DNA of 64,000 nucleotides, taken from contig CAZPGS010000001.1 in the NCBI GenBank assembly GCA_964586135.1, forward strand, positions 37,466-101,465, given 5' to 3'. Made by a program: the position numbers and the translations under genes. Shown here piece after piece: positions 24,795-33,784 of this stretch (its first letter is position 1; each line of letters begins with the position of its first letter). Source of the stretch: WYZ-LMO8 sp964586135. Its GTDB lineage: Archaea; Thermoproteota; Methanomethylicia; Nezhaarchaeales; WYZ-LMO8. The notes beneath the pieces were generated by a model. That model had not been told where the DNA came from. It did no database searches and was given only the letters and a program-made list of their open reading frames with translations.

Positions 24795-24971
24795 GAAGTC
24801 TCCTGTGGCTTTGCCCGCGCTATTCAAGGTCGTGCTGACCCCTCCTAAAAGTCCTATGACCATAGATAAAATTATCGAGAGAAGCACAACTGAGATGCCT
24901 ATAAGCATGCCCTCCTCTAAGAGCAATGACCCTCTAACGCTTTTCCTGCAATTTTTATACACGCTTCTCAC
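24726..24971 (-). CDS. Type IV pilin-like small membrane protein
   Basis: 81 residues with a short basic leader ending in RKSVRG, followed by SLLLEEGMLIGISVVLLSII, a hydrophobic segment. If prepilin peptidase cuts after the glycine, the mature protein has glutamate at position 5, the hallmark of type IV pilins (TadE/Flp-like). The C-terminal half is a short amphipathic region. It is the last gene of the pilus locus (24726-28536), 24 bases after the TadC-like gene. Starts GTG 24971 after AGAGGTC. Its end overlaps the AK6 gene on the other strand by 69 bases. Confidence 0.65.
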   Translation of the reverse strand: MRSVYKNCRKSVRGSLLLEEGMLIGISVVLLSIILSMVIGLLGGVSTTLNSAGKATGDFLSTIAQKFEEIYRKITSFFQLQ

Positions 24972-24995
24972 GACCTCTTCTAAGACAAAGGGCTC

Positions 24996-25814
24996 TTAAA
25001 CATATCCATAGGGTGGTAAGAATATTATCACGGCTAGAATTATGAAGCAAATGGCCAAGTCTTTGAATGAGGGATAACGAAGTTGAATTATGCAGGTGAA
25101 AACTGTGAAGATCGTTATAGACAATGAAGCAAATGATATAAAGACGAGAGCGCTGGGGATGGGGTTCACGAACGAAAACTTTGCAAACGCGAAGAACGTC
25201 TTCATAACAAGGCCCAAGGTCATGGACGAGGCCATTTGCAACACCCTATACTTTAACTTCTCCACGACTATGAACTCTCTGAGCTTTTTAGCGTTAAGAT
25301 GAAGTGAAAAACTCAAGTCATGCAGTGAGGTTACGAGGTTCCTCAAAGAGGCTTCGTCTACGAGGTTAAGCTTTTCTAGTAGCGAAAAAGCCAGCCTCGT
25401 TAGAGGAGACGAAATCTTCGTAGCACTTGAAGGATTTGTCCTCTTGGCCCCTGAGGTCCTCCTGTAAAGCAGGTCCCTTACAATCCCCTTCGTCTTCAGT
25501 TGGGCTTCGGATTCCTTGTGGGACATTTTATATGTCTCTTTTAGTAGAGAGAGCAAATTCCTTTGACGGCCTAAGGACTCTATAGACTTCGTAGTGAATG
25601 AATAGAAGGCTTCGTAGTCAGTAAAGCAATTATTTAGTTCTGTTACCACTTCGATGCAATCCTTTATGACCGTATATACGAAGAAGGCCACAGTAAGAGA
25701 ACAAGAGGAAGAGAGGAGGAAGTTTGAGGTCATCGAGAAGAAGAATAAGAAGGAGTTCGAAGCAAAGACAAGCGCTAAGAAGACGGCTTTGATGATTAAA
25801 GCCACAACGATCAC
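24996..25814 (-). CDS. Pilus assembly platform protein, TadC/GspF-like
   Basis: 272-residue membrane protein with predicted membrane helices at about 2-25, 30-50, 205-225, 227-248 and 252-270, and a long cytoplasmic helical region between. This layout matches the archaeal type II/IV secretion F (TadC-like) platform protein that sits with the GspE ATPase. Sequence identity to the family is too low to see a clear motif, so the call rests on topology and operon position, directly abutting the TadB-like gene. Confidence 0.65.
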   Translation of the reverse strand: MIVVALIIKAVFLALVFASNSFLFFFSMTSNFLLSSSCSLTVAFFVYTVIKDCIEVVTELNNCFTDYEAFYSFTTKSIESLGRQRNLLSLLKETYKMSHKESEAQLKTKGIVRDLLYRRTSGAKRTNPSSATKISSPLTRLAFSLLEKLNLVDEASLRNLVTSLHDLSFSLHLNAKKLREFIVVEKLKYRVLQMASSMTLGLVMKTFFAFAKFSFVNPIPSALVFISFASLSITIFTVFTCIIQLRYPSFKDLAICFIILAVIIFLPPYGYV

Positions 25815-26402
25815 CTAAATGAGGATTGAGGCGTAACGCTTTAAGACCACGATTATCAGTTGCAGGGTGATACCGTAAAATAGCGATGCTATGATTGGTA
25901 GTAGTGCGAGAACTCCTTCTTGGTGAAAAAGCGCTGAAATGATTATCACTACAGGGGCCATAGTGATGCTAGTAAGCACTATTGTGACGATGTTTCTAAC
26001 GTTGGACGTGAACAATCTCTTTCTCAGGTCTTTTACGAGCTCTTGAAACAGAAGCTCATTGATCTTCTGCTCATTTCGAGTATATAGGTCGGAAAGACTC
26101 AGATTGAGGAAGGGGGTGTTAAAAGACATGGTCTCTGCGCTACGCCCCAAAGAGAGGTTCTGAGCAAGCAATTTCAGTTGCGAGGACAGTATTTGACGCG
26201 AGCTCTCAAGCCTCGCTAAGGCTATAAATGACGACAAATTGTTGCGATATATGTGACGCATTATCGACAGCATCTTAAGCAACAGAGGATTAGGCTCTGC
26301 CACAAAGCCGCGTCTCTTTAAGCCCTTTAGCTGATGACTAAAAATCAAGCTAAAAAACACTATTAAGAGCAACGATAACATGACAGTGTGCTCAGGTAAC
26401 AT
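25815..26402 (-). CDS. Pilus assembly platform protein, TadB/GspF-like
   Basis: 195-residue membrane protein with an N-terminal helix (about 4-22), a cytoplasmic helical stretch with basic residues and two C-terminal helices (about 140-190), as in TadB-like half platform proteins. ATG 26402 is chosen since AAGGAGGGTG lies just upstream and gives MLPEHTVMLSLLL; the longer frame to 26465 would overlap the ATPase gene more deeply. The overlap with the ATPase gene is 11 bases. Confidence 0.65.
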   Translation of the reverse strand: MLPEHTVMLSLLLIVFFSLIFSHQLKGLKRRGFVAEPNPLLLKMLSIMRHIYRNNLSSFIALARLESSRQILSSQLKLLAQNLSLGRSAETMSFNTPFLNLSLSDLYTRNEQKINELLFQELVKDLRKRLFTSNVRNIVTIVLTSITMAPVVIIISALFHQEGVLALLPIIASLFYGITLQLIIVVLKRYASILI

Positions 26403-28536
26403 ATGCACCCTCCTTTGCGAGTCTTTGAATAAGGTCGTCAAACGCTTTGGTGAAGCGCTCGACATCGGGTGGAGGGCTTAATGCTAATGAGTTTAATAGC
26501 ACCTTTAGCTCTTCGTATTCTTTCTCTAGCATAGCGCGGCTATTTCCTAGCTCTAATAGCTTGAGTATCGAAAGCGACTTAAAAACGTCGTCTAAGACGA
26601 TATCGTGTAAGTCTCTTTCCGGGTCCCACTTATATATCAAACTTAGAGGGACGTCGAATAGATCGATGGAAGCCGACTTTGGCGAGCCGACGGCCCACAC
26701 CTCCGCAACTCGCCTTAGAATTCTAGAGCCTTGATAGCACTTCACCATGTGGACTATCAAGTCTATGCCGCTCAAATCCTCCTTAGAGATGCCACAATGT
26801 AATACTAGGCGTCTTATTAGACCAAAGACTGACGAGGCATGACATGTGTGTATCCCTCGAAGACCTGCCGCAATGGCATGGAATAGAGCTTTAAAGTGTT
26901 CCCTCGACTGTAACTCTCCTAGGCAGATCCAGTCTGGAGTCCTATGTAAGAGTTTAATTATCTCCACGGATTTTTTCCGGGTTTTCTCTTCCACTTCAAA
27001 GGGCTCCACATAAAGTCTAAGTTGGTGGCGACCTTGACCTCTTTGGTCCAGGCTCTCGATAATGTCTTCTATGTAGACTTTACGCCAGTTCTTAGGAGTA
27101 CATAAATCAAGAGCATTCATTAACGTGGTTTTCCCTGTTCCGGGCTCGCCACATATTATGATGTTCCTTCTATTTATGACGTGTAGAATCAAGAAGGCCG
27201 CTTCCTCTCGTGAGAGCACATTGTTGAGAAAAAGGTCTACTATCGTGTACACTCTGTGCCTCATCTTTCGAAGGTCAAGAGAGGGACCTTCATGAGAAAG
27301 AGGGGGTATGTCTATTGACGCTCTGACGATAAAATCGCCCATTTTCATGTTCCACTTCAAGGATGGATTTAAGTAATTTAGCGGTAGCCTGCTTTCAAGT
27401 AATACATGATTTATAAAGCGCTCTACATCTCTGTCACGTAAAGCCACATTACTTACACATCTTCCAAATTCCTCGTGGTCTACGTATACTCTTGTCCCAG
27501 GCCTGTCAAGATAGATCTCATCAACATGCTTATCCAATAAGAAGGGCATTAACTTGTGCACCCCCAAAGCTTTGTACGCCGAGAAGCATGCAACTTTCTT
27601 GGCTAAGCGGTCATCTCCAGGGGCTAAGTTCTTGCTTTTTATGATGTCCTCGAAAGTATCCTTTAAAAAGCATATTTTATCCCATAGAGAGTCCTGTTTT
27701 ATCATCTCGTCGAAGACCTTCTCGTCAATGCTTTCAATCAACACATAGGATAGGTACTTTAATGCGAGGGGCAAATTTTGTGACACATAATAGAAATAAT
27801 CAGACGACTCTGAGCAGCGTATCTCCACATTGAATATGTCAAACTCGTAAGTTTTGATTTGTAATTTTTTGAAATGAGAATCAGAGAAAACCGATTTCTT
27901 GACTTTCTGTGGGCGAAATACATCCTTATAAATTTCATTTCCAAGGACTCCTTGACCCTTCTCTATAAGTAGCGAGATCAATTGCGACCCTTCAATCTCT
28001 TTTAGAGAAAGCGCCAAGAGGGATTTAAGGCCCTCAACGCACCTCTTGTCTCTACACCGCGCTTTATTGGCCTCTAGAAAAGCTAGACGCAGGGAGTTGT
28101 AGAAGGCAAGAGGGTCAATATAGGCAACGCCTAAATCTTTGAAGAAGGATAGGTTATCCTTACAATCGGCGACGCTCCTATATAACACACAGGACTGAGA
28201 GCATTGGTGTTGCAAGGACCGAGAATTGCTGACGCAATATTTTGCCCAAACCCTCATGAAGGCTTTTCTAAGCTTGGAAAGCCTAAAAGAGTAGTCCCTC
28301 AACAACTCTACGGTTGAGGGGCTGTATTCTAAGAGGGAGTCCCCTTCTTGTACCAAAAGGGAAATCCCCTTCACACTCTCGCTTAATAGCGATAACCTTA
28401 AGAGTAACTTGCCCCTGCATACTTCATTGTTTACCATATCGGGTTTGTCCTGACGACATTTCACAGCAATCATCGTCCTTCCATCTCTAAACAATATTTT
28501 GATGCAGTTTTCGCTGAGGCAATGGGGTATCATCAT
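26392..28536 (-). CDS. Type II/IV secretion (GspE/TadA-type) pilus ATPase
   Basis: Hexameric ATPase that powers pilus assembly. The 714-residue protein has a long cysteine-rich N-terminal region (about 1-330; CLSENC, CSQSCV, CRDKRC), an N2-like domain (LLDKHVDEIYLDRPGTRVYV), then the RecA-like core with Walker A CGEPGTGKTTLMNAL near 460, the Asp/Glu box WICLGELQSREHF and the His box GIHTCHASS. The N-terminal region is much longer and more diverged than in typical archaeal TadA proteins. A minus-strand TATA-like TATAAAATAC lies near 28556-28566. The gene and the two after it are visibly more A+T-rich than the flanking housekeeping genes. Confidence 0.85.
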   Translation of the reverse strand: MMIPHCLSENCIKILFRDGRTMIAVKCRQDKPDMVNNEVCRGKLLLRLSLLSESVKGISLLVQEGDSLLEYSPSTVELLRDYSFRLSKLRKAFMRVWAKYCVSNSRSLQHQCSQSCVLYRSVADCKDNLSFFKDLGVAYIDPLAFYNSLRLAFLEANKARCRDKRCVEGLKSLLALSLKEIEGSQLISLLIEKGQGVLGNEIYKDVFRPQKVKKSVFSDSHFKKLQIKTYEFDIFNVEIRCSESSDYFYYVSQNLPLALKYLSYVLIESIDEKVFDEMIKQDSLWDKICFLKDTFEDIIKSKNLAPGDDRLAKKVACFSAYKALGVHKLMPFLLDKHVDEIYLDRPGTRVYVDHEEFGRCVSNVALRDRDVERFINHVLLESRLPLNYLNPSLKWNMKMGDFIVRASIDIPPLSHEGPSLDLRKMRHRVYTIVDLFLNNVLSREEAAFLILHVINRRNIIICGEPGTGKTTLMNALDLCTPKNWRKVYIEDIIESLDQRGQGRHQLRLYVEPFEVEEKTRKKSVEIIKLLHRTPDWICLGELQSREHFKALFHAIAAGLRGIHTCHASSVFGLIRRLVLHCGISKEDLSGIDLIVHMVKCYQGSRILRRVAEVWAVGSPKSASIDLFDVPLSLIYKWDPERDLHDIVLDDVFKSLSILKLLELGNSRAMLEKEYEELKVLLNSLALSPPPDVERFTKAFDDLIQRLAKEGAYVT

Positions 28537-28731
28537 TGTATTGATTTTGACTTAAGTATTTTATAGACCAACATCGCTAGGTAACGAGAACACGCAATAG
28601 CATGAGGCTATGCACATCTGGTTTCTGGTTTTAGGTTTTAGCGGACCCGAAAGGTTTTAGTCTATGCTTGAGGGACTATCCTTAAGTTCGACTTCGCACT
28701 TCGATATGCGGTAAAAAAGAGGGTACGTTAC

Positions 28732-29445
28732 ATGGCGATAGATATCATATTAAAAGAAGGCATACCCAAGGATTCCGTGTTCGTCACTGGTTTTCAAGGA
28801 ATGGGCATCGCAGGATACATAGCTGTTAGGCATTTAATCCACACATTGAAGGCTAAGCCATTGGGTTTTGTGACTTTGAAAAGAATGCCCCCATATGTAT
28901 GGATGGAGGAGAGCAGGCTTGCGACTCCCATACAGCTCTTTGGATATCAGAGCTTCGTCTTCATGCTAGTAGAGTTCATGCCCCCCATGCCAGATCTATA
29001 TGCATTCATAGATAAGCTCTGTAAATGGGCTTCTAAAACATTTGTTGAGGCGTTTCTCATAGGTGGCCTTGACATAAGAGTAAGAAAAGAGGGAGAGAGC
29101 GAAAAAGCAAAGTTCGCCGCCACGACTAAGGCCGTGGACAAGGTGCTCAAGTTAGGGTATAAGATATTGGATAGAGGTTTATACATAACAGGCCCTCTAG
29201 CACTAATGCTCATGAAATTTGAGCAACTGGACTACCCAGCTCTAGCTGTATTAGCTTACGCGAACGCTTCAAGGCCTGACCCTATGGCCGCTGCGGTAGC
29301 CGTTCAATATTTTAGTGAGATGTATGGAGTTAAAGTGGATACCGATCAACTCATAAGAGATGCGCAGAGGATAGAGGCAGAAATCGAAGAAAGCCTAAGG
29401 AGAAAGCAGGAAAGGGTGACCGAGGTAAGCGCGCTGTACATCTAA
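28732..29445 (+). CDS. PAC2-family proteasome assembly chaperone-like protein
   Basis: 237 residues of the PAC2 family: DSVFVTGFQGMGIAGYIAVR, the MPDLYAFIDKLCKWA helix, EAFLIGGLDIR and GPLALMLMKFEQLDYPALAV. Archaeal members (PbaA/PbaB-like) are proteasome assembly chaperone homologues. The C-terminal helix is charged (IEESLRRKQERV). ATG 28732. No operon partner; the proteasome alpha gene lies 8 kb away. Confidence 0.85.
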   Translation: MAIDIILKEGIPKDSVFVTGFQGMGIAGYIAVRHLIHTLKAKPLGFVTLKRMPPYVWMEESRLATPIQLFGYQSFVFMLVEFMPPMPDLYAFIDKLCKWASKTFVEAFLIGGLDIRVRKEGESEKAKFAATTKAVDKVLKLGYKILDRGLYITGPLALMLMKFEQLDYPALAVLAYANASRPDPMAAAVAVQYFSEMYGVKVDTDQLIRDAQRIEAEIEESLRRKQERVTEVSALYI

Positions 29446-29482
29446 AGGTTCTAAGGGGTATGAAAGGTTAGACGGCACATTG

Positions 29483-31081
29483 CTAGCCTTCGACTAATTC
29501 TCTCAATAAGTGGATTAAGTTTTCTAAATCCTCCATCGCGTAGAGTTCTTTTGATCGAAGGACTTTGACGATGTTACACGATTTTTTACATGCGACCTCC
29601 AAGTGCTCGCCCCATCGCTCGACGTCATTGTAAAGGAGTATGGTCTTGGGTTTGAGGATTTTTAAAAGCCTCGCCACCCTAGAGCTGACATAGACTTTAG
29701 ATAGGGCGTCAAGTTTGCTAGGCGCTTCGTACTGCGATAGAGGAAAGAAACCGTCAAGCTCTATAGGAATTAAGCAGAAAGGATAATCATAAAGGAGCAC
29801 CTTGATTTCCTTGTCGTCTTTGAAGGTGTCGTAGATTTTCTTAACCAATTCTTCAACAAAGTTTTCAAACGGCTGGCCATCATTCCTAGGTATTAGAACT
29901 AAGGTCCTTTCATGAAGGTTGCTTAAACAGTTCTTAAGCCTCTTAAAGTGCCTTGTAACCTTAGGCCTGAATATGTCATGGTAATCATAGAAGAAGAGGC
30001 CTGATATTAAGGGTTTAGTACTAGGGTCAAGGCGTTCAAGGAATGAGTTATATTTTCTGAACTTTAAGAATGCTGAGAAAAGACGCGAGTGGGCCCTCGA
30101 TCTTAAAGAGACGTATTCCCATAAAGATCCTTCTTTTATTGATTGCTTAATTCTCTTGATCTCGCTGACAAGCGCATAGAGGTTGTGCAATGCTATTAGT
30201 CTCACTCGCAAGTTTGACGGCATTTCGTTGAATTCTTGAGGCGCGTACTTCGAACATATGGAGCAAGAACATGGGAAGTACTCTAAATCCTGTAATCTGT
30301 AGGTCCCGTAGGGTGTCATGTATCTATTTTCTTTAGCATAAATTATGTAAGAGGCTGAATCGAAGAGGTCGCAACCTAGCGCTACAGCCATTGGAAGCAT
30401 CATCGGATGGCCAGCGCCGAAGAGATGGACAGGCTTCCCTAGTGGCAATATTGTCTTAGAAACATATATGATGTCGACCAACGCTTCATAGTTATACGTT
30501 TCCATGATCGTTGTTGGACTTCCTATAGCATAGATATCGAAGTCTAGCGTCGAGAGCTGTTTAGCGCAGTGCCGCACTATATCTATATAAGGTGCCCCCT
30601 GGACCGGCCCGACCCATAAAATGGTTTCATCATTCTTAATGAGCTGCAAGGCCCTTGCTCTCTCTATGGTCTCGCCAACTCTGCGCAAGGCCTCGTCATA
30701 AGACGTCATGCCCGTAGGATAGTCGAGTATTACCGCTATGTCGCTACCGCACCTTTCTTGTAGGGCTACGGCCTCTTCCGGGGTAATGTCAACTTCCCCA
30801 TAGACCAACAATTGATAAGCCCCTGAGTCGGTCATCACGGGCCCGGAAAAGCCCAATAAGTCATGCACGTCGACCACATCGAGCTCCCGTAGGGCTCTTC
30901 GCACATGCAGTATGTTCGTTATAAATGCGTTAAACCCTAGTCCCTCGATGTCCTTAACTGTTATCGTGGCGTCAAACGGATTTATGACTGGAAAAAGGTA
31001 GGGGGTCTCTATCGTACCCCTTCTCGTTTTAAGCCTCCCTATCCTTCCTGCTAAGTCCTTGTCTAGAACTTCGAAGCTCAT
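29483..31081 (-). CDS. tgtA: tRNA-guanine(15) transglycosylase (archaeosine TGT)
   Basis: Exchanges guanine 15 in the D-loop of archaeal tRNAs for preQ0, the first step to archaeosine. The 532 residues include the catalytic aspartates in MTDSGAYQLL and VILDYPTGMTSYDEALRR, the GAGHPMMLPMAVALGCDLFD strand, and the zinc site CSCSICSKY with a downstream His. An additional C-terminal domain follows (from about 350), but no PUA domain is evident at the end. The start is ATG 31081. It directly follows the Lsm gene (1-base gap), so the two RNA-related genes are co-transcribed. Confidence 0.95.
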   Translation of the reverse strand: MSFEVLDKDLAGRIGRLKTRRGTIETPYLFPVINPFDATITVKDIEGLGFNAFITNILHVRRALRELDVVDVHDLLGFSGPVMTDSGAYQLLVYGEVDITPEEAVALQERCGSDIAVILDYPTGMTSYDEALRRVGETIERARALQLIKNDETILWVGPVQGAPYIDIVRHCAKQLSTLDFDIYAIGSPTTIMETYNYEALVDIIYVSKTILPLGKPVHLFGAGHPMMLPMAVALGCDLFDSASYIIYAKENRYMTPYGTYRLQDLEYFPCSCSICSKYAPQEFNEMPSNLRVRLIALHNLYALVSEIKRIKQSIKEGSLWEYVSLRSRAHSRLFSAFLKFRKYNSFLERLDPSTKPLISGLFFYDYHDIFRPKVTRHFKRLKNCLSNLHERTLVLIPRNDGQPFENFVEELVKKIYDTFKDDKEIKVLLYDYPFCLIPIELDGFFPLSQYEAPSKLDALSKVYVSSRVARLLKILKPKTILLYNDVERWGEHLEVACKKSCNIVKVLRSKELYAMEDLENLIHLLRELVEG

Positions 31082-31082
31082 A

Positions 31083-31529
31083 TCACGCCTTGCTCTGTAA
31101 TTGCTTTGAAGCCACGAACTCTTCGAATATTCTCTTAACTCTTTCGGCTATCGGCCCCGAGCCCTCGACCACGCCTGATTCCGTTACTCGAACTCTATCC
31201 ATTACTGTTATGACGCCTGCATCTTCGTGTAAAGTTACCATGTTTGGAAAGGCCTTTTCGAGGGCTTCGGCCAAGCCCTTGAGGTCGAAGGGCTCCTCCA
31301 ACCTCAAAAGCTGAGCCACATAATTACCATTGATGAGTACCCTTGCATACGCGTCTCCCTTATCGTCCTTAGCGTTTGCTAAGATGAGCGTTAGGGTGTT
31401 TTGGTCGTAAGCTATGAGCTTGCCCTCATAAGATGAGCCACTTGCTGTGATGACTTTCACCTTTTTGTCTAAGAGGGAGGACAATTCCGTTAAAAATCTC
31501 CGTGCGGCTAGGGGTTGAAAACTACTCAT
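31083..31529 (-). CDS. Lsm/Sm-like protein with C-terminal domain (SmAP3 type)
   Basis: Sm-fold RNA-binding protein. Residues about 5-75 carry the Sm core (LLDKKVKVITASGSSYEGKL, IAYDQNTLTLILANA, ARVLINGNYVAQLLRLEEPF), and residues 76-148 form an additional alpha/beta domain, as in crenarchaeal SmAP3. ATG 31529 is preferred over GTG 31541 because GAGGTG, which overlaps the GTG, is a proper ribosome binding site for the ATG. It is followed by tgtA with a 1-base gap, suggesting a link to tRNA modification. Confidence 0.85.
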   Translation of the reverse strand: MSSFQPLAARRFLTELSSLLDKKVKVITASGSSYEGKLIAYDQNTLTLILANAKDDKGDAYARVLINGNYVAQLLRLEEPFDLKGLAEALEKAFPNMVTLHEDAGVITVMDRVRVTESGVVEGSGPIAERVKRIFEEFVASKQLQSKA

Positions 31530-31628
31530 CTTACATGACACCTCGCCGTTTCTATCAGGCCTAGAGTTGTAAGAGCTTGCAGATTAATTTATATTCTCGA
31601 GGGGTCCATCTTTGCTAGGTGTATTTAA

Positions 31629-32006
31629 ATGACAACCGACATATTGATGGACATAGAGGCTGAAATCAGCAAAATAGAGAAGAGCGAGCTAAAAAACCTA
31701 AGCGTTGTTAAGTTCGTTGCTTCAGAGACCGTTAACGTCAGTTTAGAAATCCCTCGTTCTCTACTTCAAGTAAAAGAGGGAGGGAAGGCGCGCTTAGTCA
31801 TAAGTACCAATCCCAGCATCGAGCAGGATGTGAATGCTTTGTTTCTATTTATGATATACAATATCGAAAAGGTCAAAAGCGGGAAAGAAGAAAGGACCCT
31901 CATATATGGATCCATCGGAGGGCTTCAAGTTAGAATAGAAGGCAAGGGGCTTCATAAAAAATTCAAGGCCGGAGACGAAGTTTACTTAGGAATTAAGTTA
32001 CTGTAA
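31629..32006 (+). CDS. RNA polymerase subunit RpoG (Rpb8-like)
   Basis: 125-residue protein whose second half fits the archaeal Rpb8 homologue: DVNALFLFMIYNIEKV, then ERTLIYGSIGGLQVRIEG and the terminal GDEVYLGIKLL, an OB-fold ending. This subunit is known from crenarchaea and korarchaea but not from most Euryarchaeota, supporting a TACK affiliation. ATG 31629, with an A+T-rich TATA-like ATTAATTTATATT upstream near 31583. Sequence conservation is low, hence moderate confidence. Confidence 0.72.
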   Translation: MTTDILMDIEAEISKIEKSELKNLSVVKFVASETVNVSLEIPRSLLQVKEGGKARLVISTNPSIEQDVNALFLFMIYNIEKVKSGKEERTLIYGSIGGLQVRIEGKGLHKKFKAGDEVYLGIKLL

Positions 32007-32159
32007 GTATACTTTCACTGACCCCTCTCTGCCTACAACTCTAGAAAATCATTGCCACGTACATACCCTTGTTCTAGTACTTATTGCAATCGCTCATTTA
32101 ACAAGTACAAGATAAGCTTTAACTTTTAGCTTTTTGGCGATAAGCCTTGGTGATCATGG

Positions 32160-33155
32160 TTGCATGGAACTGCTTGCAAAGAGTGTGGCGGGGTACTAGT
32201 ACTCTCAAAAAATGGTGAGTATGTCTGCGAAAGTTGTGGACTCGTTCATGAGGAGGCTGGAACAGCCTTATTCAGTTGTTTGAAGACCAATGACAAGAGA
32301 AGGATGCAACACTTCGAAGTTCTTGACAAAACGCCTTTCAAAGTGCCGAGACTCTGGCGCAATATAGATAGCAACAGTATTGAGAAGGCCGAGGTAATGA
32401 AGTACTTTAGTAGATTAGATTTCGTCCAGCGGTATTACATTGATAAGCTCTCAATAAGGGCTATTCGAAGGGCTTACGCTGTTTTATTGTCCCTATGTTC
32501 GCTTCTTCCGACGCAATTATCATCAACTATTAAGAGGAGGGCTCTAGAAATGTACTACAGCGCTATCTTGAGATTAAGGAGTGTCAGAAAAAACCACGTA
32601 GCACTGATGACTGCTAGTTTTTATGTAGCTACAAGGGAAAGGTATAGAAAATGTGATCTGACCTTAAAGCAGATAATCATTCACTTGAGAAAGATGAGCA
32701 TTAACGTATCATTTAGCGATGTCTTCAAGGCTATCTTCTTATTAAGGAAAGTCGTAGGCGTTGCTTTGAGGCCTAGAAGCCCTGAAGAGTTGTTATCCGT
32801 CGCGGTAAGAAAGGTTATGTGTGACGAAAGGGTCAAGAAAAGACTGCTAAAGAATAACATAGACTTCCTCAAATATTCAAAAGAGCTTTACGCAGAAACC
32901 TCTATGTTACTTAAAAAAGTTAAGTGCAGCAAAAGCCCCTTATCGCTTGTAGCCACAGCTCTATACACCGCTGACAAGATTTTGGTTTTGAAACATGGGT
33001 GGAAGGACGTGTTGACTCAGAAGTCTTTAAGTTCTGTACTAAACGTGAGCCCTTTCACTATTAGAGAGCTATACTATAAAACATTTAGAAAGCACATTTT
33101 TGGTGATCAAAATGAGGAGCAAGACTGTAAAGCTGACCTTAGAGGACTTGCTTGA
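32160..33155 (+). CDS. Divergent transcription factor B (TFIIB-like) paralogue
   Basis: TFB-type general transcription factor. An N-terminal zinc ribbon CKECG...CESCG (residues 6-26) is followed by a B-finger/linker region (LDKTPFKVPRLWRNIDSN) and two cyclin-like repeats (about 85-190 and 215-310; ISVNVSFSDV region and SPLSLVATALYTADKILV). It is diverged and lysine-rich compared with primary TFB proteins, so it is likely an accessory TFB. TTG 32160 follows GGTGATC. A small gene overlaps its 3' end by 44 bases. The upstream 150-base gap is A+T-rich. Confidence 0.82.
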   Translation: MHGTACKECGGVLVLSKNGEYVCESCGLVHEEAGTALFSCLKTNDKRRMQHFEVLDKTPFKVPRLWRNIDSNSIEKAEVMKYFSRLDFVQRYYIDKLSIRAIRRAYAVLLSLCSLLPTQLSSTIKRRALEMYYSAILRLRSVRKNHVALMTASFYVATRERYRKCDLTLKQIIIHLRKMSINVSFSDVFKAIFLLRKVVGVALRPRSPEELLSVAVRKVMCDERVKKRLLKNNIDFLKYSKELYAETSMLLKKVKCSKSPLSLVATALYTADKILVLKHGWKDVLTQKSLSSVLNVSPFTIRELYYKTFRKHIFGDQNEEQDCKADLRGLA

Positions 33156-33336
33156 GGTATTGTTAGGTCATGGAATTCAACCTAGGAAAATAGAGGCAAT
33201 AATGGCCAGCTTGGGCATCCCTCAAGAATGCGTTAAAAGAGCATTAGCAAACATTATGGCAACATCTTCTCAAAGAGGGGTTAAGGAGAGCGGCTTAAAG
33301 GGAGAAGATCTACGACTGAATGGAGCTAACAACTAA
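33112..33336 (+). CDS. Small helical protein, possible partner of the TFB paralogue
   Basis: 74 residues not recognised as a known family. TLEDLLEVLLGHGIQPRKIE followed by MASLGIPQECVKRAL looks like a compact helix-turn-helix bundle, then a polar tail. Support for reality: ATG 33112 is preceded by GGTGATC at the correct distance, and the gene overlaps the TFB 3' end by 44 bases in another frame, as translationally coupled genes do here. It could be a regulator cofactor; function is not known. Confidence 0.5.
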   Translation: MRSKTVKLTLEDLLEVLLGHGIQPRKIEAIMASLGIPQECVKRALANIMATSSQRGVKESGLKGEDLRLNGANN

Positions 33337-33389
33337 GTAGTTGAATGAAAAGGGTCTACAAAGCGGGTTGTTTAGAATGATGAAAGTAA

Positions 33390-33463
33390 TGGGCCGGCCC
33401 GGACTCGAACCGGGGACCTCCCGCGTGTGAGGCGGGCGTTCTAACCAGCTGAACTACCGGCCC
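33390..33463 (-). tRNA. tRNA-Val (anticodon CAC)
   Basis: Cloverleaf on the minus strand: acceptor GGGCCGG/CCGGCCC, D-arm with AGTTCAGCTGGTTAGAAC, anticodon stem CCCGC/GCGGG with loop CTCACAC (anticodon CAC), and T-arm GTTCGAGTC. Discriminator A, no encoded CCA, no intron. It lies 31 bases downstream of the eL40 gene on the same strand and may share its transcript. Confidence 0.95.
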
Positions 33464-33494
33464 TTCAAAGAGAGAGTCAGTCTCAGATTAAAGG

Positions 33495-33656
33495 CTACTT
33501 CTGGATTGAGCGCTTCTTCCATCTCAAGTTATAGGAGCGACATCTCCTACACCTTTCAGCGGTAGGAGCGTTTCGGGCACCGCACTTTCGACAAATCTTC
33601 ACCATTAATAACTTCTTCTGGGCCATTTGCAACTTAAGCGGGTCGGTTATCGGCAT
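33495..33656 (-). CDS. rpl40e: Large ribosomal subunit protein eL40
   Basis: 53-residue zinc-finger ribosomal protein. The product begins MPITDPLKLQMAQKKLL and contains CRKCGARN, then CRRCRSYNLRWKK, the C-x2-C...C-x2-C pattern of eL40 (the ribosomal part of the eukaryotic ubiquitin-L40 fusion). ATG 33656, stop at 33495. The gene is short and easy to overlook. Upstream gene on the plus strand is Alba, divergent. Confidence 0.92.
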   Translation of the reverse strand: MPITDPLKLQMAQKKLLMVKICRKCGARNAPTAERCRRCRSYNLRWKKRSIQK

Positions 33657-33784
33657 AGGACTTCCTAAACTCTCCTTAAGAGTCTGTCAAATAAAACTTA
33701 TCCTTGACTTTACTCGAGGTAGACCCGAGAAGCGATATAACTCCCAAGCCATGGTATAAAGAAAGCGAAACTAAGGGAGGAGAC

